Shown here: positions 43,112 through 51,797 of the stretch, piece by piece
How the letters are laid out: every line of letters starts with the position of its first letter
Position numbering within the stretch: the first letter of the stretch is position 1
From: Parolsenella sp958406235
Lineage (GTDB): Bacteria > Actinomycetota > Coriobacteriia > Coriobacteriales > Atopobiaceae
Reading direction: 5' to 3'
Assembly (NCBI RefSeq): GCF_039062465.1
Contig: NZ_JBCLNF010000005.1
Span: forward strand, 1-64,000
Length of the DNA stretch: 64,000 bases
Program-made: the position numbers and the translations under genes
Notes under the pieces: model-generated
The model's database searches: none
What the model saw: the letters and a program-made list of their open reading frames with translations, nothing else
Told to the model about the DNA's origin: nothing

Positions 43112-45037
43112 TTTCACAGCATCTTGGCACAGGTCAACAAGCTCGACGAGGGAATGGATGCCGAGCTTGCGATAGGCAGTTCGACGGGCGGAGTTGACGG
43201 CGCCGGGAGAGAGGCAGCGTTTGGAGCAAATCTCGGCGCCGTCGCAACCAGCGACCAGAAGCATTACCACATCTACCTCGGTTTCATTGAGTCCGCGACT
43301 CACGAGATAGGCAGACAGCCTGCGGCTCCGTCCCCCATCGGCGCTCATCCCGGCGCTGCTTGACGCCCACTCAAGTTCATCCCTCACCGAGAGAAAGAGC
43401 GAGACGGCCCCGGCAATTACGTACGCCCCAGAGACAAGGCCCGCAAGCATGGCACATGCCATAGCGGCCTCGTCATTCGAAATGAGCGCGAGAAGCGCCG
43501 GCAGACGAGGCACGAGCCATGACGAGTAGCCACCGAGAAGCATTCCCAACCCAAGACACGAGAATGCCAGCACTGGGGTGCGCAGGAGCCACACCCCATG
43601 GCCGGCGAGCCGGACAACGACCATGGTCAATGTGAGAATCAGAGCAAGTAGCGGAATAAGCCCCAGCAACCACCCCACAAAACAGATTGACGGCGCCACG
43701 CGAAGAGCAGTGCGCGACATGCCACCTCCGGGACTCACAAACCCATAAAACACCAGGCAGAGACTCAGCAATATCACTGCCACGTAATCCGTAGCCCAGT
43801 CTTGGCCGAGCGCCCAGTCCACCACTACGGCAATGCAAATCACCGCGAGAAGCAGAATGTGCCACGAGCGAGAGGCCTCGTCACCCGCATGGTGCGGCTT
43901 ATCCATGGGCGTCCCGGCTCGCAACTCGTCAATCGATGCCACGCGCAGTTTGTCTAACGCACGCGACTGCAAATTCCTCACCGTAGAGGCGCTAATCCCC
44001 ATTTGAACGGCAACTTTGGCAGAGGAGAGCCCCACCAGGCGAAGCCGCAGAGCCTCAGACTCACGCGGCGACAGCCCAGAACCTTCAAACGCCGTTCCGA
44101 TGCGCCCGGTATCCGCTATTTCCTCATCGCATTCCTCCGCCTTGCGCGCAGAAGAGGCGGCTCCAATGGCCATTACCGCCAACGAAAGCGCAAGTAGCAC
44201 GAAAGGAACCGACATACCCCAAACCAGGGCACGACCAAGCACGGGAAAGAGCGAGCTGAGAAGCCACACAAGAAATAGTCCCGCGCAGTAGCCGCGGATT
44301 ATCGAACGTGCCGAACAGGCCCGCAGACGCAATGCAATAGCTCCAAGGCCAAGAGTCACAACGGACCAGGCGATCGACGGCAGCAGCATGGCCAATCCAC
44401 AGGAAGGCACCCCCGAACTCAGCGGCCGCATCCCCGGCATATTGCCCAGTCCACCCAGAGTGAACGCTCCTAGTAGCAGCTCGTCATCCGGCCCAGCTGC
44501 AGCGGCCGAAACTCTAACGAGCGTCCAGTTGGGCATGAGGCGGGCAGACAACCCAAGCAACGCGGCCGCAAGCAGCGCGCACCCCGCCGTCCACACACGC
44601 TCGCCGTGTTCGCCAGCGGAGAACTCAGCCGCGTCGACGGAGACCATATACCCGCAGGTAAACGAGGCAAGCGCTGCACACAAACAGACAACGCAGGACA
44701 GCGCCAGAGCACTGGAGACGCGTGGGGTGGAGCCCACGCTCTCCCATGAGAATCCAGCCGCTCCCCACCAGCAACCAGACAGGTAGGCGAGCATCGCCAA
44801 CACACCGGCCACGGCAAGCACGCGCTCGTGCTCTCTGCGGATACGCGGCGCCATGCATCCCGCAAGCCCAGCCAAGGCCATCGCGGGCGTTAGCGTGGAG
44901 AACGCGAGCGATAGCCCATCGCAGGCAAACGGACTCGGCGGCGCAAGCACCTGAGGTGCCCCAACAAGCAGGGCAAGCCACTCAAGCGGCATGAAGGCCA
45001 AGAGACGGAGGCAAGGGTATGTCCGCCTCGCGCCCAT
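43109..45037 (-). CDS. Membrane-integral LuxR regulator with two HTH domains
   Basis: 642-aa protein of the Coriobacterial membrane-LuxR type, but doubled. Segment 1: about six or seven TM helices (15-290), then HTH1 at 320-372 (GLSPRESEALRLRLVGLSSAKVAVQMGISASTV, ...ALDKLRVASIDEL). Segment 2: TM helices 392-550, then HTH2 at 581-637 (GLNETEVDVVMLLVAGCDGAEICSKR-LSPGAVN). HTH2 is more diverged. The start ATG lies 3 bp after the nadE stop, with GGAG inside the nadE end, so it is co-transcribed with nadE. Target genes unknown; the convergent ABC operon is a candidate. Confidence 0.8.
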   Translation of the reverse strand: MGARRTYPCLRLLAFMPLEWLALLVGAPQVLAPPSPFACDGLSLAFSTLTPAMALAGLAGCMAPRIRREHERVLAVAGVLAMLAYLSGCWWGAAGFSWESVGSTPRVSSALALSCVVCLCAALASFTCGYMVSVDAAEFSAGEHGERVWTAGCALLAAALLGLSARLMPNWTLVRVSAAAAGPDDELLLGAFTLGGLGNMPGMRPLSSGVPSCGLAMLLPSIAWSVVTLGLGAIALRLRACSARSIIRGYCAGLFLVWLLSSLFPVLGRALVWGMSVPFVLLALSLAVMAIGAASSARKAEECDEEIADTGRIGTAFEGSGLSPRESEALRLRLVGLSSAKVAVQMGISASTVRNLQSRALDKLRVASIDELRAGTPMDKPHHAGDEASRSWHILLLAVICIAVVVDWALGQDWATDYVAVILLSLCLVFYGFVSPGGGMSRTALRVAPSICFVGWLLGLIPLLALILTLTMVVVRLAGHGVWLLRTPVLAFSCLGLGMLLGGYSSWLVPRLPALLALISNDEAAMACAMLAGLVSGAYVIAGAVSLFLSVRDELEWASSSAGMSADGGRSRRLSAYLVSRGLNETEVDVVMLLVAGCDGAEICSKRCLSPGAVNSARRTAYRKLGIHSLVELVDLCQDAVK

Positions 45038-45040
45038 TGG

Positions 45041-47101
45041 CTACTCCAGTCCGTCGAGCTCGCGCTGCCACAGCGCACAGACAGCATCGCTCGGCATGCG
45101 CAGGTCGCCGCGCGGGCTCACGGCCACGCTGCCGACCTTGGGGCCGTCCGGCAGGCAGCTGCGCTTGAACTGCTGCGAGAAGAAGCGCCAGTAGAACTTG
45201 CGCAGCCACTTCATGATCGTCTCGGCATCATAGGTGCCAACCGCGGCGTCATCGGCATCCGCGCCGCCGACGCGGCTGTCGGCGCTGCCGTCGCCGTGGC
45301 CGGCGCTGCCGTCGCTTCCGCCGTGGCCGCCGCGGTCGCCGGCAAAGGCCTCGAGCGCCAGGCGATAGACCTTCGCCGGACCAAAGCCGCAGCGCAGCAC
45401 GTTATAGAGGAAGAAGTCATGGAGCTCATAGGGACCCACGAGGTCCTCGGTCTTCTGGGAGATCTTGCCGTCGCCCGTAGCGGGCAGGAGCTCCGGCGAG
45501 ACCGGCGTGTCGAGCACGTCATCGAGCACGGCGGCAAGCGCGGTGTCGCCCTTCGCACGGGCCTCGTCGGCGACGTAGCGCACGAGGTGGCGCACGAGCG
45601 TCTTGGGCACGCCGGCGTTCACGCCGTACATGCTCATGTGATCCGCGTTGTAGGTGGCCCAACCGAGGGCGAGCTCGGAGAGGTCGCCCGTGCCGACCAC
45701 AAGGCCGCCCTCCCTGTTCGCGACGTCCATGAGAATCTGAGTGCGCTCGCGGGCCTGCGCGTTCTCGTAGGTCACGGAGTGGTCAGCCTCGTCATGGCCG
45801 ATGTCCGCGAAGTGCTGGCGAACCGCCGCGGCGATGCTCACCTCGCGCAGCTCGCAGCCGAGCGCCTCGGACATGGCGCGGGCGTTATCGTGCGTGCGAT
45901 CCGTGGTGCCAAAGCCGGGCATCGTGATGGCGAGGATGCCGGAACGATCGAGGCCGAGCAGGTCGAAGGCTCGAGCGCAGACGAGCAACGCCAGCGTGGA
46001 GTCGAGGCCGCCGGAGACGCCGATGACCGCGCGGGCGGAGTGGGTGTGGGAGAGGCGCTTCGCCAGGCCATGGGCCTGGATGGCAAAGATCGACTCGCAA
46101 CGCTCGGCACGACGGGCGCGGTCTGCCGGGACGAAGGGGTGCGGATCCACGTAGCGCGCGTCGAGGGGTGTCTCGCGCGGCTCGAGCGAAAAGAGCGTGG
46201 TGACGTAGCCCGAAGCCATCGGGTCGACCTCGAACGTCGACATGCGCAGGCGGTCGTGGGCAATAAGGCCGAGGTCAACGACGGAAGTGGCACCGGTGCA
46301 GGCAGGGCCTTCGGCACGAACGAGCAGATTATCGTCAAGCGGCTTGGCCTCGCCGAGAACGCGGCCGTTCTCGGCGACGAGGCAGTGCCCGCCATAGACG
46401 ACGTCCTGGGTCGACTCTCCCCAACCGGCGCTCGCGTAGGCGTAGGCGCAGATGAGACGGGCGCTCGTGGCGCTCACGAGGTCGCGGCGGTAGTCCGCCT
46501 TGCCCACGAGCTCGTTCGAGGCGGAGAGGTTGCAGATGAGCGTCGCGCCCGCCATGGCAGCGGCAGTGCTCGGCGGGTTGGGAACCCAGAGGTCCTCGCA
46601 GATCTCCGCTGCGACGACGAGCCCGGGCACGTCCTCGCACTCGAAGAGCTGCTCGGCGCCGAACGGCACCTCGTCGAAACCCGCGAAGCTCACGAGTGTC
46701 ACGTCCTCAGGGCCGGCGGAGAAGCGCCTGCCCTCGTAGAACTCGCCATAGGTGGGGATGTTGCGCTTGGGCACGAGGCCGAGGAGCTCGCCGCGCGAGA
46801 GGATGGCGGCGCAGTTGTAGAGCTTGGAGGCGACACGCACCGGCACGCCCACGAGAACGAGGGCGTCTACCTCGGCCGTTTTGGCAGCAAAGGTCGCCAA
46901 GCCCTCCTCGGCGGCACGCAGCAGGGCGTCCTGCCAGAAGAGGTCCTCGCAGGTGTAGGATGTGATAGCGAGCTCAGGCAGCACGATAACCTGGGCATCG
47001 GAGGCGAGCATGGCCGCCGCGCACGACTCAACGTTGAACTCGACGTCCGCCACACGCACCGCCGGCGTCACCGCCGCAACCTTAATGAATCCGTCTCGCA
47101 T
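45041..47101 (-). CDS. nadE: Glutamine-dependent NAD+ synthetase
   Basis: 686-aa enzyme. N-terminal nitrilase-type glutaminase with triad Glu (LPELAITSY), Lys (LVPKRNIP) and Cys (VAAEICEDLW); C-terminal synthetase with P-loop GVSGGLDSTLAL, VGTGDLSELALGW and KRSCLPDGPKVGSV. Start MRDGFIKVAAV after GGGAGG. Between FAG and the KWLRKFYWRFFSQQFKRS element there is an extra ~38-residue Gly/Ser/Asp/His/Ala stretch (GGHGGSDGSAGHGDGSADS) not seen in typical NadE. Makes NAD+ from deamido-NAD+, ATP and glutamine. Followed directly by the LuxR-type gene. Confidence 0.93.
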   Translation of the reverse strand: MRDGFIKVAAVTPAVRVADVEFNVESCAAAMLASDAQVIVLPELAITSYTCEDLFWQDALLRAAEEGLATFAAKTAEVDALVLVGVPVRVASKLYNCAAILSRGELLGLVPKRNIPTYGEFYEGRRFSAGPEDVTLVSFAGFDEVPFGAEQLFECEDVPGLVVAAEICEDLWVPNPPSTAAAMAGATLICNLSASNELVGKADYRRDLVSATSARLICAYAYASAGWGESTQDVVYGGHCLVAENGRVLGEAKPLDDNLLVRAEGPACTGATSVVDLGLIAHDRLRMSTFEVDPMASGYVTTLFSLEPRETPLDARYVDPHPFVPADRARRAERCESIFAIQAHGLAKRLSHTHSARAVIGVSGGLDSTLALLVCARAFDLLGLDRSGILAITMPGFGTTDRTHDNARAMSEALGCELREVSIAAAVRQHFADIGHDEADHSVTYENAQARERTQILMDVANREGGLVVGTGDLSELALGWATYNADHMSMYGVNAGVPKTLVRHLVRYVADEARAKGDTALAAVLDDVLDTPVSPELLPATGDGKISQKTEDLVGPYELHDFFLYNVLRCGFGPAKVYRLALEAFAGDRGGHGGSDGSAGHGDGSADSRVGGADADDAAVGTYDAETIMKWLRKFYWRFFSQQFKRSCLPDGPKVGSVAVSPRGDLRMPSDAVCALWQRELDGLE

Positions 47102-47113
47102 CTCATACCTCCC

Positions 47114-47150
47114 AAAAGTTGACAAAGGGACAGTCCCTTTGTCAACTTTT
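47114..47150. repeat. 37-bp palindrome overlapping the RAYT stop
   Basis: AAAAGTTGACAAAGGGAC (47114-47131), A, then its exact complement (47133-47150). The transposase TGA stop is inside it, and nadE begins 12 bp away. Pairs with the copy at 47996-48030. Confidence 0.85.
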
Positions 47151-47879
47151 CGCTATCGTCCCGCGGCCGATGCCGGTCAGTCTCTCGATCTGACGCACGG
47201 ACAGGCCCGCATCCTTAAGGTCAAAGAGTAGCGCATTGCGGCGCGGTCGCTCCATCGCTTTGACGTCTCCCGGGGCAATATCGCCAAGGATACGCAGCGC
47301 GACCTCACGGGCCTCGGCATCTGTGACCCGCGAGCGCTGACCAAAGCGATAGTCGCCCCCACCCTGCGCCTGAAAGGCCCGGAAGCCCTCTCTGCCGCCG
47401 CAAAACTCGAGTATCAGCGAAACGGTCGTGATTCCCCGGACGTCCGACACATACTCGTGGTAGCTGCTCCACAAATACTCGTCCGCCGAACAAATGCCCG
47501 CCTTGGCAGGATTGTTGTGGATATAGCGCGCCGCCTGCAGCAGGTAGGCCTCGCTCCCAATCGGTTGGCTCTTGAACCTCTGCTGGAAGACGTGGCCGAT
47601 ATGACCCGTCTTCGCGTTGAAGCGTATGGCGTATCCCGTGATGAGTGACTTCATGAATTCGCTGAGGCGACCGCCCTGGTCCTCGAGGAGGAGATGCACG
47701 TGGTTGGACATGAGGCAGTAGGCGTGGACGAGCATGCCGCACTTCTCGGCCGCCGCAGCGACGAGCTCGAGAAACGCGCGATAGTCGCTTGCATCCTCGA
47801 ACAGGTTTTGGCCGCCGTTCCCCCTCGCGACCACGTGATAGAAACCGGATTCTGACCTTGCGCGCGCAGCCCTCGGCAT
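47142..47879 (-). CDS. REP-associated tyrosine transposase (RAYT, Y1_Tnp)
   Basis: 245-aa IS200-like/REP-type single-strand transposase. GFYHVVARGNGGQNLF at the start, HUH motif in AYCLMSNHVHLLLE, the central GHIGHVFQQRFKSQPI, and the catalytic Tyr helix YLLQAARYIHNNPAKAG with YLWSSYHEY. The C-terminal extension (LFDLKDAGLSVRQIERLTGIGRGTIAKS) is a putative HTH, common in longer RAYTs. GGAGG site. Flanked on both sides by near-identical palindromes that are the likely substrate; a related palindrome occurs at 1.2 kb. Looks intact. These enzymes spread or maintain REP palindromes rather than mobilising themselves freely. Confidence 0.9.
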   Translation of the reverse strand: MPRAARARSESGFYHVVARGNGGQNLFEDASDYRAFLELVAAAAEKCGMLVHAYCLMSNHVHLLLEDQGGRLSEFMKSLITGYAIRFNAKTGHIGHVFQQRFKSQPIGSEAYLLQAARYIHNNPAKAGICSADEYLWSSYHEYVSDVRGITTVSLILEFCGGREGFRAFQAQGGGDYRFGQRSRVTDAEAREVALRILGDIAPGDVKAMERPRRNALLFDLKDAGLSVRQIERLTGIGRGTIAKS

Positions 47880-47980
47880 AAGAGTGCCTCCCCACCCGTC
47901 GATTAAGGTGAGGAGGCTTATACCCGTTCGCTTCGCAAAAAACCTGACAAAACGGCATCACTTTATGCAGGTAGAACGCC

Positions 47981-48030
47981 AAAAGTTGACAAAGGAAAGT
48001 TGACAAAGGGACTGTCCCTTTGTCAACTTT
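47981..48030. repeat. REP-like palindrome with extra half-unit
   Basis: AAAAGTTGACAAAGG (47981-47995) is a half-copy followed at once by the full palindrome AAAGTTGACAAAGGGAC (47996-48012), T, complement (48014-48030). It abuts the stop codon of tsaD and may serve as its terminator. Confidence 0.85.
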
Positions 48031-50432
48031 TACAGGCTCATGTTGGGGGTGGCGTCCATGGATGGGTCGGAGAACTCGCCGAGGTCGAACTTGCGCTTGG
48101 CCACGAGGGCGATCATCGCGGCGTTGTCGGTGCAGGCAGTGAGGGGCGGCACGGTGACACGCACGTGCATGCGGCCGAACTTGCGCTTGTATGCCTCGCG
48201 GAGCTGGGGGTTCGCCGCGACGCCGCCGCCGACGCAAAAGTCGCGAGCACCGGTCTTCGAGACGGCCTCGGCCGCCTTCGCCACCTGCACGTCAATGACC
48301 GCGGCCTCGAAGCTCGCCGCGAGGTCCGGCAGGTTGATGGCACGACCGGCGCGGTTCTCGTTGTTGATGTAGGTGATGACACTGGTCTTGAGGCCCGAGA
48401 GCGAGAAGCTGTAATCGCCGCTGTGCATCATCGCGCGCGGGAAGTGAATCGCCTTGCGGTTGCCCTTCTCGGCCAAGCGGCTGATGACGGGGCCACCCGG
48501 ATAACCCAGGCCCAGCGCCTTGGCGACCTTGTCGAAGGCCTCGCCCACGGCGTCATCGATGGTCTGGCCGAGGACCTCGTAATCGCCCCAGTCGCGTACG
48601 TGGACGAGCATCGTATGGCCGCCCGAGACGAGGCTCGCCACGAAGGGCGGCTTGAGATCGGGTGTCTCGAAGAGGTTCGCAAAGAGGTGCCCCTCGAGGT
48701 GGTTCACACCAATAAGAGGCAGGACAGCGGCTGAGGCAAGGCCCTTGGCAAACGCGATGCCCACCACAAGCGCACCCACGAGACCCGGCCCCTGGGTGAC
48801 GCCCACGGCGGCGAGGTCCGCCGGAACGAGCGTGTCGACGCCAAAGTGAGCGCCAGCCTTCGCCATCGTCTCTTCGTAGACGCCGACAATCGCCTCCGTG
48901 TGCTTACGGCTCGCGATCTCCGGAACCACGCCGCCAAAGCGCGCGTGGAAGTCGATCTGGGTGGCGACGACGTTGGCGACGATCTCGCCCGCGCCGTCAA
49001 TGACGGCCATCGCGGTCTCGTCACAGCTGCTCTCGATAGCAAGGATCAGGGGGCCAGCGGCAGCGATTGCCTCGCGCGCGGCGTCGTCGCGCGGAGCGGC
49101 CACGATGGGCCACGGGCGGACGGAAGCGTGCGGATCGGGCGTGTCGTGGCGGCTTGGCGTCACGAGCGGAAGCTGCGCCTCCATGATGAGAGCGTCGTGA
49201 CCCTGTCCATAATAGTTAGGCCTACGGCCGACCTCGGCATAGCCGAGACCCGCATAAAGCGCCTGAGCTGCTGCGTTATCAACGTCCACCTCAAGCACGG
49301 AGGTCGTGGCGCCCAGCATCTGCGCGTCATAGGTCACACGGGCGAGCAGCCTCGCAGCGATACCCTCGCGGCGACGCGAGGGGGCCACGGCGACGTTGTC
49401 GACCTGGATCTCTCCACCGGCGACGACACCTCCGGCATAACCCACGATGGAGCCCTCGTCATGGGCGACCCACCAAATGTGGCCGGGAAGCGCGAGGTCA
49501 TCCGCAAACAGGTTCTCGCTCCAGGGCGTGTGGTTCGAATCGCCAAAGACCTCGAGCTCAAGCGCCGCGAGCGCCGCCGGGTCATTGGCGTTTGCCGGGC
49601 GAAGCTGGAGGTGACGGTCTGCGAGTGCGTCATCGCACCCCGTGGTGGTAACGGTTGCGGGAGAGGCGAGGCCGAGGCGCTTTGCCTCGTTCTCCTCGGC
49701 GTCGGAGAGACGCGTGTAGACGGGAAGTACGAGCGCGGGGTCACCGCTGTTTGCCGGCGCGGTGCTCTCGCCGTCAAACGCCCCAGCCGCCGCGGCGGCA
49801 CGAATCAGGCCCTCGCCCACCGGATGCCAGGCATCCTCGCTCGCAAAACGCGCGAAGCCGGCCTCCTCATACTGGGCGCGGTACTTGGCAAGGCCGTCAC
49901 CCGCGAGGATGATCTCCCCAGCGTCCGCGCGCTCCGCCCAAGCGGCAACGGCGTCCGCCGCCTTGACGACGGTCTCCACCTCAAACAGGCGCACGGGACC
50001 GCTCTCGTCAACCTGATACAGGCCGGGGTAGACCTCGCGACGCATGGCATCGCCAACAACACCCACGAGGCCGCGCACGCCAGACTTCCAGACGCCCCAG
50101 GCGACGGCATCGAGAGTCGAGGCGCCAAAGAGCGGGCGCTCGAGGCCGCAGGCAAGGCCCTTTGCAGTCGCGATGCCAATGCGCACCCCCGTAAAGCTGC
50201 CGGGGCCACGCCCCACGAGAACGCAATCCACATCCCCGCGCGTAAGGCCGGCACGCTCGAGCACGCCGGCGCACGTGTTCACAAGCTCCTCGTTCGCATG
50301 GCGACGGCACAGGTGATCGCCCGCGGCAAGCAGCTCGACGCGCTCGCCTTCGACGCGCCCAACGGCGCATGCGAGCATATCCGTCGAGGTATCGACGGCG
50401 AGAACGATGTGTGAAGATGCGGCTAGGCTCAT
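48030..50432 (-). CDS. tsaBD: TsaB-RimI-TsaD trifunctional fusion
   Basis: 800-aa fusion. Residues 5-~250: TsaB, ASKHA fold (LAVDTSTDMLACAVG, GRGPGSFTGVRIG). Residues ~275-422: RimI-type GNAT acetyltransferase (VDNVAVAPSRRREGIAARLL acetyl-CoA loop; NAAAQALYAGLGY). Residues ~462-800: TsaD (LAIESSCDETAMAVI, VTQGPGLVGALVVG, metal-binding His pair in NHLEGH, SGGHT, Asp in CTDNAAM). TsaB-TsaD, with TsaE and TsaC, makes t6A37 in ANN-decoding tRNAs; RimI acetylates S18 or related N-termini. Such triple fusions are known in Coriobacteriia. tsaE lies 166 bp upstream on the same strand; tsaC is not in the window. Confidence 0.93.
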   Translation of the reverse strand: MSLAASSHIVLAVDTSTDMLACAVGRVEGERVELLAAGDHLCRRHANEELVNTCAGVLERAGLTRGDVDCVLVGRGPGSFTGVRIGIATAKGLACGLERPLFGASTLDAVAWGVWKSGVRGLVGVVGDAMRREVYPGLYQVDESGPVRLFEVETVVKAADAVAAWAERADAGEIILAGDGLAKYRAQYEEAGFARFASEDAWHPVGEGLIRAAAAAGAFDGESTAPANSGDPALVLPVYTRLSDAEENEAKRLGLASPATVTTTGCDDALADRHLQLRPANANDPAALAALELEVFGDSNHTPWSENLFADDLALPGHIWWVAHDEGSIVGYAGGVVAGGEIQVDNVAVAPSRRREGIAARLLARVTYDAQMLGATTSVLEVDVDNAAAQALYAGLGYAEVGRRPNYYGQGHDALIMEAQLPLVTPSRHDTPDPHASVRPWPIVAAPRDDAAREAIAAAGPLILAIESSCDETAMAVIDGAGEIVANVVATQIDFHARFGGVVPEIASRKHTEAIVGVYEETMAKAGAHFGVDTLVPADLAAVGVTQGPGLVGALVVGIAFAKGLASAAVLPLIGVNHLEGHLFANLFETPDLKPPFVASLVSGGHTMLVHVRDWGDYEVLGQTIDDAVGEAFDKVAKALGLGYPGGPVISRLAEKGNRKAIHFPRAMMHSGDYSFSLSGLKTSVITYINNENRAGRAINLPDLAASFEAAVIDVQVAKAAEAVSKTGARDFCVGGGVAANPQLREAYKRKFGRMHVRVTVPPLTACTDNAAMIALVAKRKFDLGEFSDPSMDATPNMSL

Positions 50433-50598
50433 GGGTTACGGCCCCTCTCGGCAGTGCGTTTAACCCATCAAGTGTAGCCGTCTAGCACGCGCGACGCACG
50501 CGCGGGACATCAAGCGCTATGCCAACGACATGCATGGCGCCAAGCGGCGTCCCAACACGCAAAGCGCGCGTCTGCGACACGCGTTCGCGACGCAGGCC

Positions 50599-51078
50599 CT
50601 ACCCCAGCGCGGCCACGATCTCCTCGCCGCGTGCATCGTGCGCGACGAGGCGAATCTCGCGGCGAGGCTCCTCGCCCGGCGCCGCGCCTTCCTCGTCACG
50701 CGTTACGAACACGTCAAGGCGCTCGTCGCCCAATTCGTCAGAGAATTGCTCGCCCCACTCGATGACGCAGACGCCATCGCCGCCAAGCACGTCCCACACG
50801 CCAGCGTCGCCGAGCTCCTCGGCATCATGCAGACGATAGAGGTCGAAGTGGTAGAGCGGCATGCGTTCGCCCTCGTGCACGGCCTCGAGGGCGAACGTCG
50901 GACTCGTGACCTCGTCCTCGACGCCCATGGCGACAGCAATGCCCTTCGTGAGCTGCGTCTTGCCGGCACCGAGGTCTCCCGTGAGCACCAGGACGTCGCC
51001 CGGTTCGAGCACGGCTCCCAGGCGTCTGCCCAGCTCGAACGTCTCCTCGGGGCTCGTGCTCTCGAAACATCCGTTCAT
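50599..51078 (-). CDS. tsaE: tRNA t6A biosynthesis ATPase TsaE
   Basis: 159-aa P-loop ATPase: GDVLVLTGDLGAGKTQLTKGIA (Walker A), TSPTFALEAVHEGERMPLYHFDLYRL, VCVIEWGEQF. Start ATG 51078 overlaps the uracil-DNA glycosylase stop (ATGA), while the longer upstream frame is an artefact. C-terminal tail of ~35 residues is longer than usual. Regulates the TsaB-TsaD cycle; its substrate partner is encoded just downstream as a fusion. Confidence 0.92.
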   Translation of the reverse strand: MNGCFESTSPEETFELGRRLGAVLEPGDVLVLTGDLGAGKTQLTKGIAVAMGVEDEVTSPTFALEAVHEGERMPLYHFDLYRLHDAEELGDAGVWDVLGGDGVCVIEWGEQFSDELGDERLDVFVTRDEEGAAPGEEPRREIRLVAHDARGEEIVAALG

Positions 51079-51785
51079 CGCGCCGCCTCCTCCGGAAGAC
51101 CCGCGCCTGCGGGCGCCTTCTTGCCGGCAGCGTCCGCGACCGGCCTCACGTTGTGGGCGGTCGCCGCAGCAGCCGTGACCTCTCCGCGCGGATTGGCGGC
51201 AAGCCAAGCACCCACGCGTGCGAGGTCTTCCTCGAGCAGGGGCTGCCAATCGGAGTGGTAGATGCATGCGGCCGGGTGGAACGTGGGTGCCACGACGAAG
51301 TGACCCTGCTGGTAGAGCTTGCCGCGCAGCTGCGTCACGCCGCGATCGGTCTTGAGAACCCACTGCGAGGCAAAGTTGCCCAAGCAGACAATGACGTCAG
51401 GCCAGACGGAACGAATCTGCTCACGCAGGAAGGGCGAGCACGCCTCAATCTCGTCCGGCTTGGGGTTGCGGTTTCCGGGCGGGCGGCACTTCACGACGTT
51501 GGCGATGTATATCTCCTCACGCGTGAGACCTGCGATGGAAAGGAGGGAATCCAGCTTCTTACCGGCGGCGCCCACGAAGGGCTCGCCCTTGAGGTCCTCG
51601 TTCTTGCCCGGACCCTCGCCCACGAACATCACGCGAGCATGGTGGTCTCCGGTTCCAAAGACAAGGTGAGAGCGTGTCTGCCCGAGCTCGCAGCGCTTGC
51701 AGTCGCCGAGCAGGTTCTCGATCTCCTCGAGCATGACCTCGCCAGGCTTCTGGTTGACGTGGCCGGGGATCTTCATGACGGACAC
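51075..51785 (-). CDS. Uracil-DNA glycosylase, type 4 (4Fe-4S)
   Basis: 236-aa family 4 UDG. CKRCELG is the first part of the cluster ligands; motif A GEGPGKNEDLKGEPFVGAAGKKLD; ANVVKCRPPGNRNP with the second Cys; CLGNFASQWVL; and the HPAA motif (APTFHPAACIYH). A ~35-residue Ala-rich tail after the catalytic domain is extra. GTG 51785 with GGAGG 8 nt upstream. Removes uracil from DNA, including archaeal/thermophile-type families lacking Ung. Overlaps tsaE; alr is 12 bp upstream. Confidence 0.88.
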   Translation of the reverse strand: MSVMKIPGHVNQKPGEVMLEEIENLLGDCKRCELGQTRSHLVFGTGDHHARVMFVGEGPGKNEDLKGEPFVGAAGKKLDSLLSIAGLTREEIYIANVVKCRPPGNRNPKPDEIEACSPFLREQIRSVWPDVIVCLGNFASQWVLKTDRGVTQLRGKLYQQGHFVVAPTFHPAACIYHSDWQPLLEEDLARVGAWLAANPRGEVTAAAATAHNVRPVADAAGKKAPAGAGLPEEAAR

Positions 51786-51797
51786 GAGGAAAACCTC

